Assembly (NCBI GenBank): GCA_025360805.1
Contig: JANYBK010000175.1
Span: 1-40,427, forward strand
Direction of reading: 5' to 3'
DNA length: 40,427 nucleotides
From: Methanomicrobiales archaeon
Lineage (GTDB): Archaea; Halobacteriota; Methanomicrobia; Methanomicrobiales; Methanospirillaceae
The notes below the pieces were generated by a model. The model was given only the letters and a program-made list of their open reading frames with translations, searched no databases and was not told the origin of the DNA. A program made the translations under genes and the position numbers. Positions 26,078-35,890 of the stretch are shown one piece after another (within the stretch, counting starts at the first letter, position 1; each line of letters starts with the position of its first letter).

Positions 26078-27229
26078 ATGAAGGTCGCTATCATCTACGA
26101 TGTCATCTACCCTTACGTAAAAGGGGGTGTCGAAAAACGTGTCTGGGAACTTGCGACCCGCCTTTCCCGTCGTGGACATGATGTCCACCTGTATGGCATG
26201 AAGTTCTGGGAAGGTAACGATATCATCAACCGTGAAGGAGTCACTCTTCACGGTGTCTGCCCGGCACAAAACCTCTACACCAAAGGGAGAAGAACTGTCC
26301 GGGAAGCGATCTCATTTGGAATTGCCCTTTTTTTCCGGCTGCGAGAGGACACATATGATATTATCGACTGCCAGCAGTTTCCTTTTTTTTCCTGCATAGC
26401 GGCAAAATACAGCACAGTTTTAAAAAAAACTCCCCTTGTGATCACCTGGCATGAAGTCTGGGGGGATTATTGGTACACATATCTCGGCCTCGCAGGTTTC
26501 TTTGGGAAACTGGTTGAATGTTGGGTTTCCCGGCTCACTCCTGCGATGGTTGCTGTTTCAGCAACTACTGCAAAAAATCTCAGGAACCTCAATGGTTACA
26601 AAAACGTTCAGATTATCCATAATGGTGTTGACTTAAAAAGACTGAATACGATTCAGCCGCACGATGAAACATCAGATATCATCTTTGTCGGCAGATTGAT
26701 TAAAGAAAAAAATGTGGATCTGCTTGTCCGTGCCATGGGCATCCTCTCACACGAAGATAAAAATTATCAATTGCTCATCATTGGCGATGGCCCGGAACGA
26801 GAAACAATTGTGCAGATCATTTGCGAACTCTCACTTGAACCACAGGTTCGTTTGATTGGATTTAAGGAAAATCATGATGAGATCATCGCCCGGATGAAGT
26901 CCGCTAAGATGTGTGTGTTGCCATCCACGCGCGAAGGATTTGGAATTGCAGCACTTGAAGCGTTGGCATGTGGGATCCCGGTTATAACTGTCAATCATCC
27001 TGCAAATGCGATACGGGATCTTATTACCGTTCAGAATGGTCGCCTGTGTACGCTATCAGCTGAAGATCTTGCCGATAAAATTTCAGGGATGCTGGCACAA
27101 TACAAGGAAATGAAAACAGCCTGTATTGCATCTGCTAACACTTTTGATTGGGATAGTATTGCCTCCGATCTTGAGGCCTACTATCAATCTGTTACTAGTA
27201 CCGATTCATTCACCAAAAAAGTGCCTTAA
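26078..27229 (+). CDS. GT4 glycosyltransferase
   Basis: 383 residues. GT-B fold, GT4 family: MKVAIIYDVIYPYVKGGVEKRV with the glycine-rich acceptor loop, ITWHEVWGDYW, HNGVDLKRLN, IFVGRLIKEKNVDLLVRAM, LIIGDGPERE and STREGFGIAALEALACGIPVI with the EX7E motif. No signal or membrane helix. It lies 136 bases downstream of the GT2 gene on the same strand and is convergent with aglB, ending only 30 bases from it. Probably adds a sugar to a lipid-linked glycan on the cytoplasmic face; donor and linkage unknown. Confidence 0.85.
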   Translation: MKVAIIYDVIYPYVKGGVEKRVWELATRLSRRGHDVHLYGMKFWEGNDIINREGVTLHGVCPAQNLYTKGRRTVREAISFGIALFFRLREDTYDIIDCQQFPFFSCIAAKYSTVLKKTPLVITWHEVWGDYWYTYLGLAGFFGKLVECWVSRLTPAMVAVSATTAKNLRNLNGYKNVQIIHNGVDLKRLNTIQPHDETSDIIFVGRLIKEKNVDLLVRAMGILSHEDKNYQLLIIGDGPERETIVQIICELSLEPQVRLIGFKENHDEIIARMKSAKMCVLPSTREGFGIAALEALACGIPVITVNHPANAIRDLITVQNGRLCTLSAEDLADKISGMLAQYKEMKTACIASANTFDWDSIASDLEAYYQSVTSTDSFTKKVP

Positions 27230-27259
27230 AATAATATAACTCCGCAACGGGACAGACGA

Positions 27260-29926
27260 TCATGAAGCAGGTCTCCCCGCCAAAACATCGTCTTCAGTTA
27301 CCGTAATATACCGGGATGTACCGACAATATGGTAAGGTCCGGTTGCCCTGACCCCATAATGATTTCCTGTTGTTGAATAGGGTACGACAAATTCCCCGTT
27401 TATGCTTTCCTGTCGGTAAACAAATCCCCGGCCTGTATTTGTCAGGATCGGCACCTCTATGATCCCATCTCCCGTAATATGGGCCCCGTTGACATACTCA
27501 AATATTTTTACGTATTTTATATCCGGCAGTGTTGTGGGAGAAGATTCCGGAAATACCGTGACCGAGGCATTATTAACAGACTCGTGAATTAGCCGGTAAT
27601 GCTGCAATGCCGGGACGATTTCGATCGGTTCATCCGGCTTATCAGAAAACAGATCTGAATATTCCTGAGGCTTTAAATCTGAACCTTCACGTATGATTGG
27701 TGTGTCACTGGTGATGTGTGAACTATTTATGGGGCGCTCCTGGGTGATGACCCGTGCATACCCGTTCACATCCCCAGCAGTTTCTCCGGCAGCAGGTACC
27801 TGGCGTATGACATAATTTGTATATTGTACAGATTCTGGCACGGTCATCGAACCATCATAGATATGCAATCGGACGACCATTGTCTGGAAATATCCATTCA
27901 CATATCGGTGAACCTTAAGCAGGTGAGATGAATCGCCTGTGTCCGGTATCATGAACCATTTTATGTATGAGGAAATATCTACAGAACCGCTCTGCCATGG
28001 AACAAGATTGGTGAAGGTATCCACAGCCATATTCGAATCCGTGATAACATATTTCCCTCCCAGTTTTTTTAGGATCGGGTTAGCTTTGGACTCATTTGTG
28101 CTCAGGAAATAAGCAGCACCCCCGTTGGCACCTGCAAGATTGTCCTGAAACGGATTTGTTATCGGGATGCGGTGCGAGAAGACTGTGATCCAGTGCCCGG
28201 CATCCCAGATAGCCAGAATTCCGTAGGATTGTGAAGGGTACGTAAAACCACTGGCATCATAGGATTGATAGTAATCAATGCCTGTATCCGGGCTGTTTGA
28301 TCCCAGCCATTTCAGCGATTCGGTCCAGTCAGGAGATAATTTATGTACCGGTGTTTCCATTACAAAACTGATATCCTGTGAAATAGAAACCACAACAAAT
28401 GCAGCCGTTGTAATAATAACGATAATGAGAAGAATATTCTTAAAGGATTCATCCTTATTTGCCGGGTTGCGCATTGGTTGTTTTTGCTCATTTTTTTTAT
28501 TCTTTTTTGGTATGGGTCTTAAGGACTCATCCACGGGTATATCCGTTGATATCCCATGGGACGGAAAAAGCAGGGATGCAACCGATGCAAAGCGTTGTCG
28601 TAGTTTTTCCTCTCTCATAGCAAGTGAGTCTGCAATACAGATCGCGGCAAGCAATGCAATATTGACCGTAAAAAAATACTGGAACCGCTGGTACTGGATG
28701 GTCACAAGCAGCATGACCACAGACCATACCATAATAAAAACTGTGTTACACTCCCTCTTTTTTATCAGTGCGTAACCTACGAACAAAAATCCGCCAAATG
28801 CAAGGATCAAGGCAAAATTAAAATTTGCCCATGCATTTGGCAGGGTCCAGGGTAATGTTTCTACAATGCTGACAGCATATGTTGAAGAACCAAATACCAG
28901 TCCAAGCGCCTGTTTACTCACCGCATTGAGCAACGGATTTGTCTGAATGAGAAAAATGCCCCCGATGGCAATAACTGCAAGACAGCCAGTGTATAGCCAT
29001 TTTTTGCCGGAACAACCCTTGCTAATGAGTGTAAGTACTAACGTCTCAACGATAAGTGCATAATGCACATACACAACCCCGATTGAGTATTGCGTTATAG
29101 AAGTCCCGGTTTGTTTGATTCCAAAGAGTAAAAGCAAAACAGATGTTACTAACAATAAGATTATATTGACAATGAGAAGATAGTCAGAGTTGTTCCCCTG
29201 GTAATAATCCAGAATGTACTGGACTGCTGTGTAAATGGCAATGACCAGCAACACCAGGATGACTGTTGTCGATGAGAGCAGCGCAAGGAAGAGGGAAATA
29301 CCGGCTCCGGTTGAAAAGAGAATCGGGACCAAAAATCCTGTACCTTTTTTAATATCTACTGGATTTTTTTGTGTATAATCGAGTGTAGAACAATAGATGA
29401 GGATAAAAATCGTGCTGAATAATACTTCAGCCACATGGTGATCAGTCCAGCCATACGATGTTATAGAAAAATAATACAGCGATATTATTGCGATCATGCC
29501 TGCAGCTGCGAGGCCGGCACACCCGCTCCACAATCGTTTCCCGATATAGTACATTACGGGGACCATCATCATTGCCATGAGCGGCACTACCCATCCGGAC
29601 ATAAAAAAGATTGCATCCCTTGTAGTTGCGCCGGTAATGAGACAGATAATCGCGGCAATGAACGGAAGAAGCGGACCCCAGTCGAGGATTTTTCCTTCCG
29701 GAAATGCGGTCATGGGATCAAACCAGTTATACTGGGGAAAATGATTCACCATCACTTCGATCTGTCGCAAAGTGTAGTAACTGTCCGTATCGTGGAGATA
29801 GAGAAAACCTGTGTCATGAATGAATAGTGCAGGAATGGCTCTTAAGGCCATGGCGAGTACCATGAAAAACAACAATACTGCACTAACTAAGTATTGATGT
29901 TTTGTAAATCTCTTAAAAAAATCCAT
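27260..29926 (-). CDS. aglB: AglB oligosaccharyltransferase (STT3 family)
   Basis: 888 residues. Transfers lipid-linked glycan to Asn of N-x-S/T sequons on the outside of the membrane. The N-terminal half has about a dozen hydrophobic helices with the first loop acid motif LHDTDSYYTLR (Asp46, Asp48) and YGWTDHHVAE near 165. The soluble C-terminal half carries the catalytic-site signature as IWDAGHWIT near residue 573, a variant of WWDYG, followed by RIPITNPFQ as in other AglB proteins. The linker 455-500 is very basic (KKNKKNEQKQ), probably cytoplasmic. A TATA-like TTATAAAA lies about 30 bases before the ATG and GGGGGA serves as ribosome site. The substrates are likely the big secreted proteins of this window. 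Confidence 0.93.
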   Translation of the reverse strand: MDFFKRFTKHQYLVSAVLLFFMVLAMALRAIPALFIHDTGFLYLHDTDSYYTLRQIEVMVNHFPQYNWFDPMTAFPEGKILDWGPLLPFIAAIICLITGATTRDAIFFMSGWVVPLMAMMMVPVMYYIGKRLWSGCAGLAAAGMIAIISLYYFSITSYGWTDHHVAEVLFSTIFILIYCSTLDYTQKNPVDIKKGTGFLVPILFSTGAGISLFLALLSSTTVILVLLVIAIYTAVQYILDYYQGNNSDYLLIVNIILLLVTSVLLLLFGIKQTGTSITQYSIGVVYVHYALIVETLVLTLISKGCSGKKWLYTGCLAVIAIGGIFLIQTNPLLNAVSKQALGLVFGSSTYAVSIVETLPWTLPNAWANFNFALILAFGGFLFVGYALIKKRECNTVFIMVWSVVMLLVTIQYQRFQYFFTVNIALLAAICIADSLAMREEKLRQRFASVASLLFPSHGISTDIPVDESLRPIPKKNKKNEQKQPMRNPANKDESFKNILLIIVIITTAAFVVVSISQDISFVMETPVHKLSPDWTESLKWLGSNSPDTGIDYYQSYDASGFTYPSQSYGILAIWDAGHWITVFSHRIPITNPFQDNLAGANGGAAYFLSTNESKANPILKKLGGKYVITDSNMAVDTFTNLVPWQSGSVDISSYIKWFMIPDTGDSSHLLKVHRYVNGYFQTMVVRLHIYDGSMTVPESVQYTNYVIRQVPAAGETAGDVNGYARVITQERPINSSHITSDTPIIREGSDLKPQEYSDLFSDKPDEPIEIVPALQHYRLIHESVNNASVTVFPESSPTTLPDIKYVKIFEYVNGAHITGDGIIEVPILTNTGRGFVYRQESINGEFVVPYSTTGNHYGVRATGPYHIVGTSRYITVTEDDVLAGRPAS

Positions 29927-30374
29927 AATCCCCCAGCTCGATATACCATCGTTTTATAATCTTTTAGTGACCCAGTCAATATTTCACATTCATGACAATA
30001 ATTCTTGCCGTTTAATTTTGATAAATTCGTTCAGCACCGTTTGATCCAGAAATGCCAGAATACGGATGACTATTCCCGGTTTATGTCAAGGGGAACCTTG
30101 AAGATTAACAGGCAGGATTATTCCCTTCTTCCTCCCGATGGATTACCACTCGCTTGCCGGATGGGCTGATATAGGTGGAAAAAAAGAAGGGCTTTTGAGT
30201 CAAACCGGGACAATCTTTCGTAGGATCTCAATGTATAAATTGAGATGCATATATGTGTCGAGGTACTTGTATCACATTGTGGGCCTCTTCAAGGACGATT
30301 TACGGTATAATTGACTGTTAACTGTAAAATAAAAAGCATGGGACGAATCCCCCACCTTCGATTTTTTTTTACGT
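29927..30374. other. Intergenic region between aglB and the second repeat-module protein
   Basis: About 450 bases without a credible ORF. It holds the aglB promoter, a tight hairpin TCAAGG-GGAA-CCTTGA (30086-30101), an 8-bp inverted repeat CCCTTCTT/AAGAAGGG (30123-30191) and the terminator of the downstream gene. A small RNA is possible but not demonstrated. Confidence 0.4.
30326..30351 (-). terminator. Terminator after the second repeat-module gene
   Basis: On the minus strand GGGA-TTCG-TCCC is followed by ATGCTTTTTATTTT, starting 24 bases after the stop codon. Confidence 0.55.
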
Positions 30375-32540
30375 TCAACCGAAATATCCTCCGACTGGTA
30401 AATCGTTGGTCATACCGTAATAGAAGTAATTGTTAAGATCTCCAGTGCTGGACGCCTGATAGATCATTCCATTGCGGAAGATCCCTACTTCTGTCTTGCC
30501 ATCTGCGTTCCAGTCTCCGGTTACCGGTACATCTCCAGCCTGACCGAAGATGAAGTAGGTAGGAGTACCTCCTCCAGCAGCATTGCTGGACGCAAGGGCA
30601 AACAGACCATTGCGGAAGATACCGACTCTGGTTACGCCATTTCCAGTCCAGTCACCAGTTATCGGTACATCTCCAGCCTGACCGAAGATGAAGTAGGTGG
30701 GAGTTCCTCCACCATCAGTGTTGCTCGACGCGAGTGCAAACAGACCGTTGCGGAAGATACCCGCAGTGTCACTGCCAGTTCCGGACCAGTGACCGGCTAC
30801 CGGTATATCTCCAGTCTGACCATAGTTGAATGTCGTACTTCCATTACCTCCAGTATTGGTGTTACGGAGGCAGAACAGACCATTGCGGAAGATGCCTATG
30901 GTATCAATTGCGGTTCCGGTCCATTTACCAGTTATAGGTTTATCGTCAGTCATACCATAGTTAAAGGTATTGACTGGTAATCCCCCATTGGTGTTGCTGC
31001 CTGCGAGGTAAACCGTTCCATTGCGGAAAACTCCGACTGTTGATGTTGAGGTCTGCTGGACAACTGTCACTGTGAACATTGTACCGGTCTGCGCCACTGT
31101 GGTGCCGTATCCATCAACGCCAACAAGACTGATAGTGTAAGAACCGGGGGCAGATAGTCCCGAGACTTCGATCCCGAACTCCCAGAGCGAGTTGAACCGT
31201 GCCGGGCTGCCGGAAGTATAGAGCCGGGACAGATTCACATCGTGCATTCCCATCCTGACGAGGTTTCCAGCCGCATCGGTGATAGTGCAGTTTACCTGCG
31301 TGATGCGGTTATCGATGGTGAACCGGTATGGGGTCGAAGTCGCAGTAACCGTAGAAGCGATCGGTTTTGTTGCCCCATAAACGACAAACTCCTTTCCCTG
31401 TGGGACTGTTATACCCCCACCAACATTAAAATTCAGGGTCTTTGGGGTCGTTATATCATTTGGATCGTACAGGTTTTCAAAGGACGTGCCAATTGGCGTA
31501 AAGATCTCTGCCCGGTAGATGACCAGTCGCTTGTCTGACGGGATAGGTATTGGATTCCCGGTCAGGGTTCGTAAGCCGGTGGATGCATCGTTAAACGTCA
31601 TTTGGGGTTCACCGGTGTCATAGTAAAGGAAGGTAGTGTTGGAACTGTCCTGAAGGCCATATTTCAGGATCTCTGATAGTTCGACACTGTATGTGGCGCT
31701 GCCACTGTTGATGTTGTAAATGAACATTGCGTTGTTTGCGACAACCGGGTTATCAATTATGGTTCCCGAACGGTCATTGACCACCTCGATCCCGTTATTT
31801 GGGGTCCAGCGCTTTGGAGACTCCCACCAGACGCTGCTGTTGTCAGGGTCGGTGAAATACCCGGGGAACCAGTCAAAATAGATTCGACGGTTGTGGGTTA
31901 TACCGTACTGGGTGAGGGCATCCTTGTTTGTGGTCGGCCGGAATGTCCCGAGAACCGCATTGGTAAGCCCGAGTGTGATTGTCTTTCTTACATCCTGTCC
32001 GGCAAAACTTCCGGATAGCCCGATCACCCGGATCGTATAGTTGCCCGCAGTCAGATCAACAAGCGGGGTTCCGGTACTGTCCGTGTAATTCGTATCGAAA
32101 CCTTTTGTGACACCTCCTAATATCATACCTAAGTAATATCGGTTGGTCACAACCAGTTTGTTGGTCGGGTCTAGAATACCCCCTGGTGATTCCACGAGAT
32201 CAGGCACCATGGCACCGTTTTTCCAGGTACAATACCCGGTCAAGGTGCAGTAACTAGCATTGATTACACTCGCATTCGTGATACCCGATACGGGATCGAC
32301 ATGACTCTGGATGACCCGTACCGGTGACCCTGATACCGTATCACCCGGGTAGACTTCGATCCGGATGTCACCGGGGTTTACAACAGTACCGGTAAATATT
32401 CCATAAACGTGGAAATCACGCTCCTCCGTAAGGAGGGTTTCATTTGCGCTTGGCTGGGTGATGACAAGCTGGTTGGCGCAAACTGCCGGGATGGAAAGGA
32501 AAAGTGCAATCAGTATGAGATAACTCATGACACGGTTCAT
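30375..32540 (-). CDS. Secreted surface protein with the same C-terminal five-unit FG-GAP-like module
   Basis: 721 residues. Signal peptide at 1-22 (LILIALFLSIPAVCA). Residues ~23-495 are beta-rich, with stretches such as LVITQPSANETLLTEERDF, NYTIRVIGLSGSFAGQD and APGSYTISLVGVDGYG that suggest Ig-like/CARDB-type folds; no family recognised. Residues ~499-721 are five units of the VGIFRNG...TYFIFGQAGDVPVTGDW type, ending NDLPVGGYFG directly before the stop, as in the protein at 781-4179. Units 3 and 4 are nearly identical, a recent duplication. Several N-x-S/T sequons occur. No membrane anchor. It is adjacent to and co-oriented with aglB, and divergent from the S-layer-type gene. Confidence 0.75.
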   Translation of the reverse strand: MNRVMSYLILIALFLSIPAVCANQLVITQPSANETLLTEERDFHVYGIFTGTVVNPGDIRIEVYPGDTVSGSPVRVIQSHVDPVSGITNASVINASYCTLTGYCTWKNGAMVPDLVESPGGILDPTNKLVVTNRYYLGMILGGVTKGFDTNYTDSTGTPLVDLTAGNYTIRVIGLSGSFAGQDVRKTITLGLTNAVLGTFRPTTNKDALTQYGITHNRRIYFDWFPGYFTDPDNSSVWWESPKRWTPNNGIEVVNDRSGTIIDNPVVANNAMFIYNINSGSATYSVELSEILKYGLQDSSNTTFLYYDTGEPQMTFNDASTGLRTLTGNPIPIPSDKRLVIYRAEIFTPIGTSFENLYDPNDITTPKTLNFNVGGGITVPQGKEFVVYGATKPIASTVTATSTPYRFTIDNRITQVNCTITDAAGNLVRMGMHDVNLSRLYTSGSPARFNSLWEFGIEVSGLSAPGSYTISLVGVDGYGTTVAQTGTMFTVTVVQQTSTSTVGVFRNGTVYLAGSNTNGGLPVNTFNYGMTDDKPITGKWTGTAIDTIGIFRNGLFCLRNTNTGGNGSTTFNYGQTGDIPVAGHWSGTGSDTAGIFRNGLFALASSNTDGGGTPTYFIFGQAGDVPITGDWTGNGVTRVGIFRNGLFALASSNAAGGGTPTYFIFGQAGDVPVTGDWNADGKTEVGIFRNGMIYQASSTGDLNNYFYYGMTNDLPVGGYFG
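30378..31046 (-). repeat. Five-unit FG-GAP-like repeat module, copy 2
   Basis: Same module as 3502-4176, in inverted orientation. Exact shared runs include GTAACCGGAGACTGGAACGC, and identity continues past the stop (TTCGGTTGAACGTAAA in both). Confidence 0.8.
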
Positions 32541-32599
32541 GCTGGAGGATTATTCCAAAAACATATAATTCTTCTTTTTTGCACTGCTGGAACATTCAG

Positions 32600-32610
32600 G
32601 TTATATAAAC
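32600..32610 (-). promoter_or_regulatory. TATA box of the gene at 30375-32540
   Basis: GTTTATATAAC on the minus strand, about 60 bases before the ATG at 32540. Confidence 0.5.
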
Positions 32611-32988
32611 CGGTGCAAAAACCTGTTCGGACTGGCAATGGATTATACTTTATCATCCATACATTTGCGACAGCTGAAATCCATCAATGATAACTTTAGG
32701 TTGTGTTAACGTTAGAACAGTCGCAATTCATGTAACTGAATATATGGCGGTTCACCCACTGGCGGATTAATATATATTAACTTATGCAATACTCTAAATT
32801 CATGTATAACTTATGTTGTTGTAGTGAAATATTTCAGTGCGCGACATATACCCCATTCACATTTTCAAGTGCAAAGATCTATGAACCGGATCGGGTAAGT
32901 TTTGGAATGCAAAATCTTATTTTTTCTGTCTTAAAATCCAAACGGGGCTCATTCAGGTCATTAATGTCCATAAAAAAAAGACCACAAA

Positions 32989-32998
32989 GGATATATTA
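32989..32998 (+). promoter_or_regulatory. Candidate TATA box of the S-layer-type gene
   Basis: GGATATATTA lies about 135 bases before the ATG at 33128, giving an inferred leader of roughly 110 bases. A second A/T element at about 32770 (TTAATATATATT) would make it longer. Confidence 0.45.
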
Positions 32999-33127
32999 GC
33001 TCTTTAACAAATACTGTTCCATATTCCGTCCAATCGGAGTATGGGGCTCGTAGAACTGTTATTCGGCATCTGTCGAAACTGTTCGCGGCTTGGAATGTAG
33101 ATGTAAACTTTGGAGGAACTTAAACAT

Positions 33128-35863
33128 ATGACTAAGCGATTTACTATTGCAATGGTTGCAATCGTTCTGTTCGTGCTGATGGCAGTTTTGCCGGTATCAG
33201 CAGTTAACGGAGCGGTAATCAACCAGGGAGCAACCGTCTTCATTGGTGAAGGCGGTTTGAATGTAGCCAATGCCCTTAACGCAGCACAGAATCAAGCAAT
33301 AGGTAGTACACCCGTAAGGACTACCATCGGATGGTGGGCATCAGCAGCAGCGTTAGGGTCTACATCACCGACCAAGTCTATTGATCTTGGCGTTGGTAAC
33401 AGATACCAGTCCATGCAAGTTGCACCAGCAGACTTTGTCGGCTATACCGGTAACTGGTATTTAGTAAACTCGAGTACTGGATATGCAGACACTCCATCTG
33501 TCTTCACCGTTGCAGACCCATCCCTCGGCATTGCAGTCTGGGACTTCCGGCTGGCAACAGGGAATGATGTAACTGGCAAATCAGTAGTTCAGGGAGAACC
33601 CCTTGGGTTCCAGATCAACACTAACATGTACGCTGCAGTTGACGGCAGGTACCGCGGCAACCCCAATAATGTAGGTACTTTCCCCAACCCGGCAACTGAC
33701 GGTTACATCACCATCAAGGTGAAGGATGCGAATGGTGCTACACTTAACGCACTTAGTGTAGGAGCCCCCGGCACTGCAGGAACAAGTACAAGTCTTCTCA
33801 AGCAATTTGTGGGCACCCAGCCATGGTACTTTGGTTCCTCTGCAACAGTCGCATGGGTAACCGATGCAACTGACTTCGGTAACCAGTACTTATACCCGGT
33901 AGGAACCTACTCAGCATGGGCAGAGTCCACCCTTAATGGCATGAAGGACAACTACAAGAATGCAGGTGCAGACTACACTGGAAAGACTGTTTCTGGAACC
34001 GGCACGATTACCCTCGTTTCTGACTCTGTCAAGATAGAGGCAAACAAGGATTCAGTCGTCCGCAGTAAGACATTCTCAGTATCCGTCACTGGTAAAGCCG
34101 CTACCCAATACTATCTGTGGGTTAAGGGCACAAGCACTATGACCGGTGGATACGACAACCAGCCCCCCATGGTCAATGTTAATCAGGAAGGGGTTACAGT
34201 AGATGATCTTATCCTCGCAGGAGCCGGTATACACCCAATCGGTGACTACCTGTATCAGAATGGTGGCGGAACATTAGCAACAGGATCCATCTGGTCTAAT
34301 GTTGCAGAAATGCGTTCAACTACCTACAACAAAACCCGCTACTATGCATCCATCCTCACCACCGCTTCAGGTACCAGGACTATTGAGTTTACAACCAACA
34401 ACTGGACCAAGGCACAGAAATACACCATCCGCGTAGAGCAGAGATTCCCAATCGGTGCAGCTTACGGTACCGGAAACGTCAAGAGTGACGAAGTTGATGT
34501 GAAGGTCGAGAAGGGTGCAGTCACTATCGTGGCAGCCGGCGACCAGAGCTACTATCTTGGCGAAGAGATCAAGTTCTCCGGTACAAATACCGAGACCTAC
34601 AATACATACCTGTTCATCACTGGTCCGAACCTGAAAAAAGGTGGTTCACAGATCCAGAGTGACAACCCCCGTACCGATGCAGTTGTAAATGGCAACGCAG
34701 CAACCTTCCAGCAGGTTAATGTCCTCGGTGACAACACCTGGTCATGGAAGTGGGGAACCTCAAAAGTTGCACTCGATGCAGGCACGTACACTATTTACGC
34801 AGTAAGCCAGCCCAACAATGCAGCTGATCAGAACCTTGAAAACGCAGCATTTGGAACGGTCTCTATCATCATCAAGAAGCCGTTCGTCTCAGCCACAGCA
34901 TCCCAGTCCACTGTTGCACAGGGTGACAGGATCTTCATCACCGGTACCGCAGAAGGTAACCCAACAGGTGTCAAGATCTGGATTCTCGGCAAGAACTACC
35001 CGACCACTGCTGGAGAAGTTAAGGATCAATCTGTGAATTCTGACGCTTCGTTCAAATACGAAGTCACGCAGACATCCACCAAGAATCTCTACCCCGGCCA
35101 GTACTTCGTTGTCGTTCAGCACCCGATGCAGAACAATATCTTCGATATTGACACATATGATTCAGGCGGTGGAGTCATCAAGGTCATTAACAAGCAGATG
35201 GCAGACAATTTAGGTATTGCGCCACTGCAAACTGTCTTCACCCTGCTTGGACAGGGCAGTCTCCAGGGATCCGACGCAGCTGAAGCCCTTGTTCAGGGTA
35301 TCAACAGCCCCAACGTCGATGATACCTACACCAAGCTCCAGTTCCTCGTTGAGGTACCAGTCATCCGTATCGCCCCGGTTGGCGACAAGCACGTTGGTGA
35401 CAAGTTCACCATCACTGCAGCAACCAACCTCGCGGTAGATGACGAAGTCCTCGTCCAGGTTTACTCATCATCATTCAAGCCGACTCAGAAGAGCCAGAGC
35501 GGCGAGTTCAGCGGAGCAACCGGCACCGTCAAGGTAGCCAAGGGAGACAGCGGCATGAACAAGATCTCGTTCGATATTGACTCATCAACATTCAAACCGG
35601 ACGAGTACATTGTTACTGCAGAAGCAATTCTCCAGGTAGCAACCGGAACTGCACTCTTCAATGTTCTTGAAGGCGCAGCACCCGTTGTAACAACCAAAGC
35701 ACCAGTTGTAGTAACAACTGTAGCTCCAGTAACAACTGTAGCACCCGTTGTAACAACCGCAGTCCCAGTCACGACAACACCCAAGCCGGCCCCCGGCTAC
35801 GGTGCATTGATCGCTTTGATTGGTCTCGGTGCAGTTGCGTTCATCGTTGTGCGCAGACACTAA
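33128..35863 (+). CDS. S-layer-type surface protein with PGF-CTERM-like tail
   Basis: 911 residues from the ATG at 33128; the ORF-track TTG at 33110 overlaps the ribosome site GGAGG at 33112-33116. A signal peptide (FTIAMVAIVLFVLMAVLPVSAVN) is followed by INQGATVFIGEGGLNVANAL, which I associate with the DUF3821-type domain of Methanomicrobiales surface proteins. The middle is a chain of beta-sandwich-like domains. The last 65 residues are a Thr/Val/Pro-rich stalk (VVTTKAPVVVTTVAPVTT) and then PGYGALIALIGLGAVAFIVVRRH: a short motif, a hydrophobic helix and a basic end, as in PGF-CTERM signals handled by archaeosortase A, with Tyr replacing Phe. Codon use looks strongly biased, fitting a highly expressed gene. 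Likely the main lattice protein or a major wall protein and a natural AglB acceptor. Confidence 0.82.
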   Translation: MTKRFTIAMVAIVLFVLMAVLPVSAVNGAVINQGATVFIGEGGLNVANALNAAQNQAIGSTPVRTTIGWWASAAALGSTSPTKSIDLGVGNRYQSMQVAPADFVGYTGNWYLVNSSTGYADTPSVFTVADPSLGIAVWDFRLATGNDVTGKSVVQGEPLGFQINTNMYAAVDGRYRGNPNNVGTFPNPATDGYITIKVKDANGATLNALSVGAPGTAGTSTSLLKQFVGTQPWYFGSSATVAWVTDATDFGNQYLYPVGTYSAWAESTLNGMKDNYKNAGADYTGKTVSGTGTITLVSDSVKIEANKDSVVRSKTFSVSVTGKAATQYYLWVKGTSTMTGGYDNQPPMVNVNQEGVTVDDLILAGAGIHPIGDYLYQNGGGTLATGSIWSNVAEMRSTTYNKTRYYASILTTASGTRTIEFTTNNWTKAQKYTIRVEQRFPIGAAYGTGNVKSDEVDVKVEKGAVTIVAAGDQSYYLGEEIKFSGTNTETYNTYLFITGPNLKKGGSQIQSDNPRTDAVVNGNAATFQQVNVLGDNTWSWKWGTSKVALDAGTYTIYAVSQPNNAADQNLENAAFGTVSIIIKKPFVSATASQSTVAQGDRIFITGTAEGNPTGVKIWILGKNYPTTAGEVKDQSVNSDASFKYEVTQTSTKNLYPGQYFVVVQHPMQNNIFDIDTYDSGGGVIKVINKQMADNLGIAPLQTVFTLLGQGSLQGSDAAEALVQGINSPNVDDTYTKLQFLVEVPVIRIAPVGDKHVGDKFTITAATNLAVDDEVLVQVYSSSFKPTQKSQSGEFSGATGTVKVAKGDSGMNKISFDIDSSTFKPDEYIVTAEAILQVATGTALFNVLEGAAPVVTTKAPVVVTTVAPVTTVAPVVTTAVPVTTTPKPAPGYGALIALIGLGAVAFIVVRRH

Positions 35864-35871
35864 AACCAAAA

Positions 35872-35890
35872 TCTAAAAATCTTTTTTTTA
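35872..35890 (+). terminator. T-rich terminator of the S-layer-type gene
   Basis: CTAAAAATCTTTTTTTTATT begins about 8 bases after the stop codon; archaeal U-run type. Confidence 0.55.

Larger units (their letters stand above)
32541..33127. other. Divergent control region of the surface protein and the S-layer-type gene
   Basis: About 590 bases with no credible gene (the 71-residue ORF at 32784 has no features). It contains TATA-like elements for both directions and probably a long leader for the S-layer-type mRNA. Confidence 0.5.

Noticed and set aside
32784-32999. 71-residue ORF upstream of the S-layer-type gene
   Set aside because: No domain or ribosome site; better explained as promoter and leader DNA.
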